DNA of 64,000 nucleotides, taken from positions 25,562,201 to 25,626,200 of the forward strand of contig CM069589.1 of NCBI GenBank assembly GCA_035771175.1, given 5' to 3'. The position numbers were made by a program, and so were the translations under genes. Within the stretch, counting starts at the first letter, position 1; the number at the start of each line of letters is the position of its first letter. This DNA is from Paratinospora sagittata (taxonomy: Eukaryota; Streptophyta; Magnoliopsida; Ranunculales; Menispermaceae). Positions 44,019 to 55,520 of the stretch are shown here, piece after piece. Under the pieces are notes generated by a model. That model saw nothing but the letters and a program-made list of their open reading frames with translations. It was not told the origin of the DNA and did no database searches.

Positions 44019-45497
44019 TGTTACTAGAATGATTTAAGATTGTAGAATGACTGCCATCATCTGATTCAGCAAATCATTCACTTCATGAATTTCTCATGAT
44101 TTTTCATAAGTTTTCAAAAGCCTTTCGATCTTGAAAAAAATGATTTTTAATTGATTTAATTCGAAAGTTTTTCGATTTATCTTTGGACCACTTGCATGAT
44201 TTCTAAATGTTTGATTTGATTTAATCATGTGTTAGAAAATCAAATTTCTAGGAAAACTATTTTTCAGTGTCTTTCAGGACGCTGATGGGCCATCAGGGCG
44301 CTGATGCAGTGGCTAGTCACTTAATACCGAGCCAACACTGCAGGACGTTGATGGACCATCATGGCGCTGATGGTTTCTGGGTTTGAATGTATATCGTTCA
44401 AAGCATGACGTTGATCGAGTATTAGCGCCCTCATTGAATTAACCTAATAAAACCACCAGATGCCTATCATGACGCTAACACGGTATTAGCGCCCTCCCTA
44501 AGTTTTCTTTGTTTTTGAAAAATAAGCCAATCAGGACGGTAACTCAGTATTAGCGCCCTCCCTGAATAAGTTGACAAAAACTTGATTTTTCAGAAGAGTG
44601 TATTTCATGACGCTAATGCGACACTGTTAGAATTTTTGAAAAAGCTGTCAACCTGTGCATTTTCCGATACTTTCCATTTTTGTGATTGCACAGAGATCTT
44701 AGGTTTCTCGAACAGTCGGAATGCATAGTTTCTTGTGAAACATTTTGACCGTTGATTTTGAATTTCAAATCAAGTGCCAAATCTTTTTGAAAATTGAAAA
44801 TTGGACGCATTCTCTATAAATATGTACTTTTAGTCGTTAAAGAAAAAATAAATAAAAAAGAACAAGATAGAAATCTTTTTGCGCCAACTTTTTGAACGTT
44901 ATTCTATTATTTTCTACAGCGAAAATCTCTTTGAAAATACTCTGATACATATTTACCTTCTAGATTTATCGATTCAACTTCATACATATCAAAATCCATC
45001 GAAAGAAAGAGGAGCAATATATCTCACACTTTCAGCCGACCTTTATCATACATTCATTGTTGAATCAGTGACGGTCTAAGGTTCAACTATTACTCTATAA
45101 GTATTTCCTTGATTCTTGGTAAGAGAATCAAGCTCTCAAATTTGTATTTGATTAGTACAAGTGACTATGCATGTCACCAAGGTTGAACAAGTGTTGCTCA
45201 AGTGTGTAACGGTCTCACAGTCGTGAAGTTGAGAAAATATGTAACAGTTTGATCCTCACACGTAAGAGGATTCAATAGTGAAGTTTGGACAAAATCATAG
45301 TCGGGGAGATTAGGTAGTGAAGGTAGGCAAGAGCTGAACCATTCTAAATCTGTGTGCACCTTATTATTTGTCTGTTATTCACTGTCTTTGTTCATTAACT
45401 GTCATTACTTCTTTACATTTGTAACTCAATTTTATTTAAAGGTAAAACCTCCTTCGTTGTCCAATTCACCCCTTTTTTGGACACTCCTAAGCCATCA
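44019..45497 (+). mobile_element. Copia LTR of D-related family (D'), probably solo
   Basis: Start approximate (TGTTACTAGAATG). It ends at 45497 in GTCCAATTCACCCC... CTAAGCCATCA. It contains GACGCTGATGGGCCATCAGG / TATTAGCGCCCTCC hairpin units (44277-44630), a TATA box (TATAAATA, 44815-44822), TCTCACAGTCGTGAAGTTGAGA-type repeats (45210-45280) and GGGGAGATTAGGTAGTGAAGG (45304). The sequence on both sides reads as parts of one ORF, consistent with an insertion. A clear target duplication was not found, so the left border is uncertain. Confidence 0.65.
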
Positions 45498-45498
45498 A

Positions 45499-46047
45499 TC
45501 TCACATCAGGCAGTGGGTCTACTCTTTGTTGTGCCAATGAAGGTACTCATTATGTTAGAACTAACCCTCGAGATGTATTCGAGTAAGATGCAGAGGGAAT
45601 AGGGGGAGTCACTCTAACTGGTCCTCCTCCAGAACATGTCCCAGTAGATGTTGATGTTGTTGGTGATGACCCTCACCCTCCTACTGATGTTGATGATGAG
45701 GATGTCGCCCCACTGAGCACTTTGATTTCTATTGTTCGACTTCTGACCGAGATGAAGGAGCAGCATGCAAAGTCCTTCTCTTCTATAAAGAAGAAATTGG
45801 ATGATCTCGATGCCTGAGTAAAAGTACAAGAAGATGATATGAAGGAAGTCAAGGCGATGTTGACAAAGATGCGTGAGAGAGACGGTCCGCGAATATCCGT
45901 TCAGGATTATCACTTTGGGATGGATGATCTCTTCCCTTTTGGAGAGTCGATCTATATTTCATCACTGACATTCAGACAGCCAGCCTCTCCTTTTCGGGAT
46001 GATCCTCCCTTAGTTAATTTACTAGTGCTTTCTGATCATGATGCACC
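45499..46047 (+). pseudogene. Retroelement ORF of envelope-position type, C-terminal part
   Basis: After the copia LTR the ORF resumes (SGSGSTLCCANEGTHYV, then VPVDVDVVGDDPHPPTDVDD, an acidic stretch). A coiled-coil-like segment follows (LISIVRLLTEMKEQHAKSF, SSIKKKLDDLDA) with a stop at 45816. The last part, open from 45839, reads KEVKAMLTKMRERDGPRISV and FGESIYISSLTFRQPASPF. The frame runs to 46057, inside the following Athila LTR. Coiled-coil and acidic character resemble ORF2 of the 30981-38575 element. Confidence 0.5.
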
Positions 46048-47152
46048 TGATAAGTAGTTTTTTAGGTGTCTTTTATGTTATATTTTATGTCATTTTATGT
46101 TCTAGCTTAGGTATATTTTATGTTAAAGTTTTATGTTATTTTATGTTGGAGTTTCGGTTTAGTTTATTTCGGTTTCAATTTTTATGTCACTTTAGGTGCA
46201 TGTTTAAATGAGTTTAACACTTAGTTCATGATTTATTTTTGTAGGTTTTGAGATGGTTTTGAAAGTGCTTTGAAAGTTATGAACAAGTGCCTAAGAGGAG
46301 TGGAGAAGAAACAATACAAAACAATGCGAAGATGTGCGAGAAAACGGTGAAAAGTGAAGCAAAATGTACAACAACCACGTTCTAGACATTGCAGCGCCAC
46401 ACACATTGCACATCACTCTGGGTGTTGCAGTGCCCCTACAGCACCCCGACAAGTTGTAAGATTTTGTTACCCGAACTTTGTCATCTTAAATTCAAATTGC
46501 GTGGGGTTTTTTCCTACCTTCTCCCACTTATAAATACATTATTAAGAGAGGGTTTTGAAGCATAATAAAGAGAAGAAGAAGAAGATACGAAGGAGATCAA
46601 AGAATACAAAGATCGCGACGTTGGAGACAAATGAGCGAATCTACACATCTAAAGATCAAGAATTTGGTTTTTTCTTGTTTATATTCAATATATTCATCAA
46701 TATTTTTGTGTTTTCTTTTATTTTAATGATGAACTAAGTTGTTTTTCTTGAGAATAGATGGATCCTAAACTAGATACCATGTCTTGGATTTATTTTTTAT
46801 TATTATTAATATATTTTTCATAGTTTATTTATATTTTTTTCAGTTCTTAATGATTTTGATCTACTGGCCATAGATTAGATGTTTCCAGATCTTGGGTTCG
46901 ACACTTGAGAGAGGAAACTTGGGATTGGATTGGGAAAAATATAACCTAGAAATATTATAGAATACAGAGATTTATAATATCCTTTGAAATTTTGGAAAAA
47001 ATCACTATGCGTAAAGAGTTAATGTGGTTTTGTTTTTATCTCAAGAGGTTGAAATCAAATCATGTAAATATGTTCTAACTTGGCACTCGAGAGAGGAAGT
47101 TAGAGATTTGAAGATTTTTTACGTATAAACTAGAAGAATAAATTAATAATAA

Positions 47153-47183
<31 letters not shown>

Positions 47184-47439
47184 AGACAGTTGAAAGTTAA
47201 GTGAAGCTGAACCTCTAGAATTTCTTTCCATCGATTTATCTTGATTTTGATTACTTGTTATTTTCTAGTTTTAATTGCATTGTTTTAATTTAGTTTATTC
47301 TTGAATTTGATCATCTAGATAAAGTTAGGGTTAGTAATTACGATAATTAGTGAGAGTTAATCGATCTTTGATGACAATAACTCGATTCTCATCAGTATTT
47401 TATAACTTAACACCATGCGCTTACGGAAAATTACGTACA
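46048..47439 (+). repeat. Athila-3 5' LTR
   Basis: 1392 bp from TGATAAGTAG to ACGTACA. TATA box (TATAAAT, 46529-46535) in CCCACTTATAAATACATT, two drifted GCGCTGCAGCGCC palindromes (46388, 46427), two CACTCGAGAGAGG-type motifs (46902, 47085), and a (TA)n run (47156-47183). The ORF 46555-46737 lies in the leader, mirrored at 7333-7515 in the Athila-1 LTR. It is not supported as a gene, though both copies keep it open. Confidence 0.85.
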
Positions 47440-47445
47440 AGTTTT

Positions 47446-47463
47446 TGGCGTCGTTACCGGGGA
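47446..47463 (+). promoter_or_regulatory. Athila-3 primer-binding site, tRNA-Asp
   Basis: TGGCGTCGTTACCGGGGA differs at two positions from TGGCGCCGTTGCCGGGGA, the complement of the 3' end of plant tRNA-Asp(GTC), which Athila elements use as primer. Confidence 0.8.
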
Positions 47464-47580
47464 TTGATTCCACTATATTCCTACTAACATTGTTACCAAG
47501 TAACTTTGATTTTAATCTAGAATTTTTTTATTATTATTCTAATTTTTATTTTTATTCTCTTTTATAGGATCCTTCGGGCG

Positions 47581-48270
47581 ATGTATGCGAAGAATGAAGA
47601 GTCTTGAACTTGTATCTTGCGATCCGAAAATAAAATGAACTCTTCGAAAGCTTCAGAAGGAGAAAAGGACTAATACTCAAGCAATGGATGCCGAAAACAA
47701 TCAATTAACTCTTTAGGACCATTTCAAGTCTGTCAACAATGACAATTATTCGGGCATTGTGCTCAATGCCAATAATTTCGAGTTGAAGTCGGCGTTGATC
47801 ACCATGGTCCAGCAACATCAATTTGCTGGTTCTCAACATGAAGATCTGATTACTCATCTAACAACTTTCTTGGAAATGTGAGATACGGTGAAGATGGTGT
47901 TACTGAGGAGACCATCCGGTTGCATTTATTTCACTTCTCTTGAGAGACAAAGATTGGGCAAGGTTGCAATCACTACAACAGGGGAGTATTGCTACTTGGG
48001 AGGACATGTGCCAAAAGTTCCTCCAAAAGTTCTTTCCACCGGGGAAGATGACACAATTGAGGGTTGAAATCGTGCAATTCAAGCAATCAGAGTCTGAATC
48101 ACTTTATGATGCTTGGGAGAGGTTTAAGGAATTGCTTAGGAAGTATCCCCAACATGGCTTTCAAGATTGGTTGCAAATCCAATTATTCTATAATGGGATG
48201 ACGGTGACAACAAGAACCTTAGTAGATGCGGCGGCTGGAGGTACCTTATTGAGGGAAACGGCTAGTGAAG
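47581..48270 (+). pseudogene. Athila-3 gag, first part
   Basis: Early codons are broken. The recognisable part begins NNDNYSGIVLNANNFELKSA, ITMVQQHQFAGS, a stop at 47879, and a frame change near 47930. It then reads LRDKDWARLQSLQQGSIATW, CQKFLQKFFPPGKMTQLRVE, SESLYDAWERFKELLRKYPQ, GFQDWLQIQLFYNGM and DAAAGGTL. This is the capsid domain of Athila gag. It is interrupted at codon E of TASE by the solo LTR. Confidence 0.85.
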
Positions 48271-49804
48271 TGATGCAATAAATTTAGATTCACAAGTGTA
48301 CGAATATCAAGTTATAACGTATCCGAGGTGAGTCAGGTTATCATATCCACAGGGAAGGTGATTTTACTAATCCTAATGCCCAATTCTACAATGCTTTTAA
48401 TTTTATCTAGGTGATCAAAGTGGAGTGAATTAATGGATAAAGTGCAAATTATACAAAATCTAATAGAAACAAACAAGATGAAATAAAAATTGAAGAGAAG
48501 TGAATGGATAAAAAGTTCTAGGGTTTGATATCACTATGTTGTTTCTTAAGATCTATAAATATTGTGTTATTGAATTAAATCCTAGATTTATAAACCATGA
48601 ATCTTTAATCATTCAAGTCCCTCTTCCGAGTGTCAACTTGAATATCTATCATTAAACTATCAACCCCCTCTCCCGAGTGATAGTTCAATCGAACAAGAAC
48701 GCACTAAGATCTTTGATTCATTCAAAACGGTTTCAAAGGGTTTTGTAGGTCTCCCAACACGATACAAATTCCCTAGGTTGTAATTATCTTGCTCCGATTC
48801 AATATCCCCTTTTCCAAGTGTTAGATATCAAATCTAAGTTCATTCAAAAATTGGCCAAAGATTTGAAAGAATTAAGCACTGACAATTGCAAATAAACATG
48901 GAAATTTCTCAACAACACATAAAAGATAATCAAATCTTAAGATTCAAAATAGTTCAATCAAAACCCTAGAGTATTCAATTAACCCAATATTGAATCCATG
49001 GATACAAGATATAAAAGATGAAGAACAAGGAAAGGAAACACTGCAAGAACTTAAGAAATAGAAATTAAAATATGAAAACCCCTTTGAAGATCTTCTTCTT
49101 CTACTTCTTGTGAAATCTGCAACTCCTTTAAACTTTCTTCTCTTCTTTCTTGCTTCCTTTTCTCTCCTCCCTTTTTCAAACCCTAGCCGTCCTTTCTCTC
49201 CCCTTTTTTCTGTGACTCAAAATCCTCTTATATGATATCCCTTTAAGTCTAGAAGAAGTAGAAAAAAACTGCATCCAATTCCGAGTTGTATAACCCATGA
49301 TATGGCAAAAATACAAACGTTGCGCAAAAGCAGATTTCGTAACGCTCTAAGCGCTGCATTTTGTGCATTTTCTTCATGTTTTACACTTTTCCTCCATGGG
49401 ACTTGTTGTGCAATGCCTTGAGACTTTTTCTCCATCTTTTATGCCTCATTTCATCTCTTTAAAGCTTTTCATTCTCCTATAAAACAAAACACAAAAATAC
49501 AAGTAAGTGATCTAAACTAATCAAGTATTAAAAGTCTAAATGCAAATATGTATTGACATGCAAAATGTGAGATTATCAATATGAAAATGCAACTAATAAT
49601 TTAAGGAAAAATTCTTAAAAATTATGATTATTTACCTAAACTAATCTAATGCATGCAATTCATGAAAACACCTAAAACTAACATCTAAAACACAACAAAA
49701 CACCTAAATGAACTAATTATGCAAAAACACTTAAAAACTAACTAAATACACCTAAAAATCTCACAAATTGACATGCAAAACACTAACCAAAACTCAACTT
49801 ATCA
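48271..49804 (-). mobile_element. Solo Athila-type LTR (G family) in Athila-3 gag
   Basis: 1534 bp, TGATGCAATAAATTTAG...CTCAACTTATCA, flanked by a perfect duplication TGAAG (48266-48270, 49805-49809). Minus strand by its U3 terminus TGATAAGT at 49804. It has three CTCTTCCGAGTGTC / CCTCTCCCGAGTG motifs (48632, 48669, 48810). The host gag frame rejoins perfectly (TASE then ALILLEEMA). Confidence 0.9.
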
Positions 49805-50663
49805 TGAAGCTCTTATTCTTTTGGAAGAAATGGCTTCCAACAATTATGAGGCTCCAAGTGAGAGATCCATGATTAAGAAGGTGGCTGGAATGCATGAGGT
49901 TGATCCTACAGTAGCACTATCGGCACAAATATCCAACCTCACACGTCATGTAGCGGCCTTATCTAAACAAGGAGCCCTTCTTACCATTGAATCTGCTGCA
50001 GCTGCAAATTTGGTGTATTCAGGAGTTGAAACTAATGAAGAACAAGTGCAATTTGTGAATAATCGGGCATATAATTATCGGGATAATGCACCATTACCAA
50101 ATCAATATCACCCGGGCATTCGCAATCATGAAAATTTCTCGTACTCCAATACGAGGAATGTGTTGCAACCTCCATCAGGCATGTACAATCAAGCCACTAA
50201 AAAGAAGCCATCTTTGGAAGAGCTAGTGAGTACTTTTGTGGTGGAAACAAGATCAAGGTTCACCAAAACTGATTCTAGGTTGGATAATTTAGAGACTCAT
50301 ATGGGCAATATGGGAGCATCAATAAAGTCTTTGAAAATTCAAATTGGGCAACTTGCTTCATCCATGAATTCCCGACAAAAAGGCTCCTTCCCAAGTAATA
50401 CAGAAGTGAATCCCAAGGAGCAGTGCAAAATTATCACTCTCAGAAGTGGAAAGGAAGTTGACGGAGTTAATCCACAAGACAACACCAATATGACTCCCAC
50501 ATCTCCAGCAAGTATCCATGAGGAGAGAGTACCAAGCACAAGGACATTGAAGCAAAGCCAAAGGAGAAGCCTTACAGACCTGGATCTATATCCTTTCCTG
50601 ATAACCCTCCTATCCATAAAACTCTTATTCCATATCCTCAGAGATTTCAGAAAAAAAAAATAG
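49805..50663 (+). pseudogene. Athila-3 gag, second part
   Basis: Continues ALILLEEMASNNYEAPSERS, then a linker region (SALSAQISNLTRHV-like), Asn/Tyr-rich spacer, KKPSLEELVSTFVVETRSRF, and MGNMGASIKSLKIQIGQLAS, the conserved end of Athila gag. KIITLRSGKEV follows. A one-base shift near 50545 changes frame. In the other frame the ORF continues KPKEKPYRPGSISFPDNPP, then IPYPQRFQKKK into protease, so gag and pr were one frame. Confidence 0.85.
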
Positions 50664-51299
50664 ATGTTCAATTTGCTAAGTTTCTTGAAATCTTTAAAAA
50701 AATTCACATTAACATTCCTTTTGCAGATGCATTGGAGCAAATGCTAAATTATTTCACGTTCATGAAGGATGTGATGTCAAAGAAGAGGAAATTGAAGGAG
50801 TTCGAGATGGTAAAGCTCACGGAGGAATGTAGTGCAATTCTCCAAAAGAAATTGCCCCAAAAGTTAGAGGATCTAGGGAGTTTTACTATACTTTACGCTA
50901 TTGAAACTTTTTTCTTTAATAAAGTACTTTGTGATTTTGGTGCAAGTATTAATCTAATGCCTCTCTTTGTTGTCATGAAATTGGGACTTGGAGAAGTAAA
51001 GCTTACAACCATCACCTTGCAATTGGCAGATAGATATCTCACCTATCCTTGTGGTGTCATTGAAAATGTGTTGGTCAAGGTTGACAAGTTCCTCTTCCCG
51101 GCAGATTTTGTTTTCTTCGTCATGGAAGAGGATGATAAGATACCTTTGATTCTTGGAAAGCCTTTCTTAGCTAACGGTAGAGCATTGATTGATGTGCAAC
51201 GAGGGGAGTTGACTTTGCGAGTTAATGAGGAGGTGATGTTTAATATCTACCATATTCTCAAGTTTCTAGCAAAACTGAACACTTGTCAACGGATAGCTG
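50664..51299 (+). pseudogene. Athila-3 aspartic protease region
   Basis: Frame reads IDVQFAKFLEIFKKIHINIP, FADALEQM, then LTEECSAILQKKLPQKLEDL, GSFTI. The protease active site is CDFGASINLMP at about 50932-50964 (normally DLGAS), and the second conserved part is IPLILGKPFLANGRALIDVQ. It runs uninterrupted to the insertion at 51299. The downstream link to RT resumes at 62358. Confidence 0.85.
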
Positions 51300-52684
51300 T
51301 GTTATCCCAGTATTATAATCCAAGAGGGGGGTAAATTAGACTTGGCGGATTTTCGCGTTACCTTTCGGGTAATATAAATAAACAGATAAAGTGCACAGTA
51401 GGTAACAATCAAAATAAACAAATGCAAGAAAGATAAATAGACACAATAATTTAGAGTGGTTCGATTCCCTTTGAACCTACGTCCACTACCCAATCACCAC
51501 GATCAAGATTTCCCACTACACTATTGGTTGGTCAACTTACGGGAGTGACTAGAAGCCATTTACAATAACCAACACAAAGACTTAGCTAAAAGCCTTACAC
51601 TAACCAACACAAGGGCTTGGTTAGAAAGCCACACTCTAGCCTAAATAAGGGCTTGGCTAGAAAGCCCCACAGTAACCAACTTTAGGGCGTGGTTACGAGC
51701 CGTACAAGATATGGTATAAACCAGGTTGACAAACACGTCAACATTCCATCAAGATTACAAAAGATAAAGAGAAGTGTTCTAAAACACTCTCAACAATATT
51801 AAGCTTACAATCTTGAATGAGTAAACACCACAATTCCAACCACAATGATTTAAATGATGTGAAGTGTTGAAATAGTCTAAATCAAATACATGCAATCGAT
51901 TCAAATATAAATAATATGAAATCAAGAATCGAATAAGCACATGATTCTAACAATGATATTATTAAAGCACAAGAATTAATATGCAATGATGATCAAAACT
52001 TGATGATTCTAAATGTATGAATAGTTAAGATCAAGAATCAACCTACTCAAGTGATGATCTATGAAATCGATTCAATATAGTATAAGTTTAGCACATGAAT
52101 CGACACCACATGATATTTATGAAACCACTAAACAAGACAAGATGATATGAAGATCAAATAAGCTTTCACAAACTATGTTTAAAACGAAGTCAGTTTTCAA
52201 GATAATAACACAAGCACAAAAACTAATTTACTCAAGTGAAATCACAAGAATCTCGATATATAAAGTTTACCCCACTTAGATAAAAATGAAGCTTAGAGAT
52301 TCTTCAAGTGTGATGATGGTTGAGAGATTTTTTGCTCAAAGATGATTAAGATTCAACAAGATATGAAGAGAACACTCAAAAACTTCTTGATCTATTACTC
52401 AAGAGAAACATACAAGTTTCTCAAAGATTTTGAAAGATTTGGCAAACTATTCGAAAGTATGAATCAAATAGCCAAATGTAGGTGAACTTGTGATTAGAAC
52501 GAAGTTTAAAATCACTCAAGAACTTGTTTTAGACTTGTAAAAATGCTAAGATGAAAAACAACACAAGTTCAAGATTTTTGCAAAAGTTGCTCTTCAAATC
52601 AGCAAGTGTGGTATTTATAGAAAAATACCACACCGAGGAGAGCGCTTCAGCTTTGAAATCTAAAACTTTTCATATTTCCCATTG

Positions 52685-52995
52685 ATCAAGGAACGCGTTC
52701 CTTATATGAGGGGCGCATTCCTTAATGTGTCTATTGGGCACAGGAGCGAGGTCCTTCATCAAGAACCACTGACTCTATAAAATTTCCTATTTTTTCCTTC
52801 ACAACAGCAACCCGTTCCTACTAAGAGGAACGCGTTCCTTTTTCCCTGATCAGAAAAATTTGAGTCTCAGGAAAAACAACAGGAGCGTGTTCCTTTCTTA
52901 AGGAGTGCATTCCTTAAACTCTAATCAAAAAAATTTGAGTTTCAAAAAAATGCACAGGAGCGCGTTCCTTAAAAGAGGAGCGCATTTCTTCACTG
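52685..52995 (-). repeat. GAACGCGTTCC palindrome array in the B-family LTR
   Basis: Repeated pairs such as AGGAACGCGTTCCTT and GAGGAGCGCATTTCTTC separated by 5-15 bp. The units are spaced about 60 bp and linked by CTCAGGAAAAA-type sequence. Equivalent arrays are at 23520-23920 and, with GAAACACGTTTC as core, at 40-310. Confidence 0.75.
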
Positions 52996-53367
52996 TGAAG
53001 TGATAGAAACCTGAGTTTTCAATCATAATGAGTTTAAGACTTTGTCAAACACATAGACTAACTTTTAAAAACAATTTTTGACAAGATTGAAGTATAATTA
53101 ACAAAATTAAATACATGTAAATCAATCGACTAAGAATATGATTGAAACATTCAATGCAATACACGTAAAATGATAAAATCATGCAAAGTTGGTATAATGA
53201 ATGCATGCTAATCACTGATAAAAATATGCATGATAAACAATTTTAACTGTGTGATTGCATAATAATCATGATATTGTGTGTGCATGCATGAACAATATAA
53301 TACTAGTGTATATGCATGAATATGGTAACCTATATGCATCTTTTTCAAAAAGATGCAAGACATATTG

Positions 53368-55504
53368 TGTAACACCCCGTAAATTTTAATGAAATACATA
53401 CGTTGAAGTACGCGTATATCGAGATGTATAATACACGTATTTTATACGTATGAGCTAAATATACACGTGATAATTGATACGTATGCGCTAAAAATACGCG
53501 TGTATGATTAGTAAATAAATAAAATTATGAAATGAAGATGATACATATGAGATCATCCTATCAAAAAAATGAAGTTGAATTAAATTGATTAATTTATGGA
53601 GTTGGTTAATTAAAAATGTGGATTGGATTATGATTGAATGAATTTAATGAAATTTGATGGAGGAGTTGGTTAATAAAGGGAGTCTAGAAGCATGGAATCA
53701 AGATATTTTTTTACACTTATCTTTTAATCTCTTCCTTATCAACTCTCTCCAACCAACGTCCAACAACAAAAAACAAAATAAAAAAAAAGAGAATAAAAAA
53801 ATAAAGAAGGGAGATAGTGGAGTTGTAAAAGAAAGAATAAAAAAAAAATATAATACAATCAAGATCTCTTATCTGTTTCCAACGTGTTACAAGAGAAATA
53901 AGAAAAAAAAATAAGAAGGAAAAGAATGAGAAAGAAGTTTCAGGGAAAGAAAGAACCAGAGAGAAGAAGGCGGAGAAGAAGAAAAAGGGGAACGCGGGAT
54001 TCGCGTCCAATCGGGCCTCGCGGTAAGTGAATTTCACGTTATTTCTTCGTGAAATTATTATCTAAGCTAGATGTAACGATTCTAGCGGACTAATTTTGAC
54101 TGTGGGAGCCGTTTTGCGGCGTTTTGACAAATGGGGTTTTGACCCCAACGTGAATAAAAACCCGCTAGGAAGGTAGAAAAATGCTCCCTGGACTGTTAGA
54201 AACCCGAATATGTGGTTAGATTCAATTTCATGATTTTTGGAGACCATTTGACAATTTTAATACAAATTACATCTTTCGGATGAATAGTAAAAAAAAAAGA
54301 ATAGTGAATAGTAAATAGTAAAAGTGAATAGTGAATAGTAAATAATGAATAGTGAATAGTAAATAGTAAATGGTGAATAGTAATAGTGAATAGTAATAGT
54401 GAATAGTAAAAAAATGAATAGTACGGTGAACAGTGAGTTGATATTTTAGTAGCTACCGAAATGGTAAATGATGATTCTCATGATAATCTATGGTCATTTC
54501 AGTGTTTAAATTGAGAGCTTAAGGGCATGGATAAACGCTCTTGAGGAAGCAACATTGTTGCTTGATTTTAGAGAAACTCGTGTAACCACTGTGAGTATAG
54601 TTTTCTTGATTTGGTTCTTGTATGACATTATACTTATATAAAATGTTTGATTGTATGCATGATAGATTTATAGATAATGCATTGAGTTTTATGAATCATG
54701 CAAACTGATTTTAGCAATTGGAGTTTGTAATGATGAGGTTTTGCGAGTCCTCATCGTCATTTCGTTAGGCACTAGACCCGAATGAGGTTTTGCGAGTCCT
54801 CATTGTTAGTAGGTCTGTCCTAACAAGGGTTGAGATCCTTGAAATGACTGTGAATTGGGTAATGAGAGGTTGTGGCTACCTTGTAACGGCCATATAAGGG
54901 TTAGACCCGTTCTCTTGCCTTGCGGAGGAGGGAGATTGTGCATTGTGGTATTGAAAATCATGCAATTTATGTTGTTGACATGTATAATATATTCGTTGAA
55001 TGATGCATGTGTTGAATAAGTATTTGAAATGATTTTAAATGTCTTTCTTCTCTAAGTGTATATAATTGCCATCTCAAGAACTATATTCACTGAGCTGTTG
55101 TTTGCTCACCCCATTTCCTCCAATATTTCAGGTATTGAGTCGAAGGGAAAAGGAAACTCCGTGAGTGAGTCTGGTATGTGTATGTCTGCTTGGAGAAAAT
55201 AGCTTTTGTTATTTTGATATGTATAATTATCACACATTATAGATATATGTATTATCATCTAGATGGGATGTGTGGGCATATATTTATATTGGATGAGGAA
55301 ATGATAATTTGATGTGTGAATGAATGGAATGGTTATGGGATTTGATTTGTGGTATATAAAAAAAAAAAATTTATTGTACATTTTGGGAAGGTTTGTGAGA
55401 GTACGTGAAGGCTGACAGTGTATTATATACTGTATATGGATATGTACAGTGTATCGTACGCTGTGCCGGTCATGACGTCAGCCTACGTCAGGGGCGTCGC
55501 GACA
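53368..55504 (+). repeat. 5' LTR of the Tekay-type element
   Basis: 2137 bp. Features in order: TACGTATACGCGTGTA-like repeats (53400-53500), a purine-rich tract (53760-53990), GCGGTAAGTGA (54019, possible splice donor), an AATAGTGAATAGTAA minisatellite (54281-54428), two copies of GAGGTTTTGCGAGTCCTCAT (54736, 54783), the CACTGAGCTGTTGTTTGCTC hairpin (55089), TATTTCAGGTATTGAG (possible acceptor, 55124), and CATGACGTCA near the end. Confidence 0.9.
54281..54428 (+). repeat. AATAGTGAATAGTAA minisatellite
   Basis: Units of 7-8 bp (GAATAGT / AAATAGT) repeated about 18 times. The 3' LTR copy (60739-60828) is about 55 bp shorter, one of the few differences between these LTRs. Confidence 0.85.
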
Positions 55505-55508
55505 ATAT

Positions 55509-55520
55509 TGGTATCAGAGC
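55509..55520 (+). promoter_or_regulatory. Primer-binding site, initiator Met tRNA
   Basis: TGGTATCAGAGC, four bases after the 5' LTR end, complementary to plant initiator Met tRNA, is standard for chromoviruses. Confidence 0.9.

Noticed and set aside
47446..47463. Met-tRNA primer-binding site for Athila-3
   Set aside because: The sequence matches tRNA-Asp, not Met tRNA, as is usual for Athila.
53717..54037. Minus-strand ORF rich in Phe and Ser, repeated at 60167-60490
   Set aside because: It is the complement of a purine-rich LTR tract, duplicated because the LTRs are duplicated.
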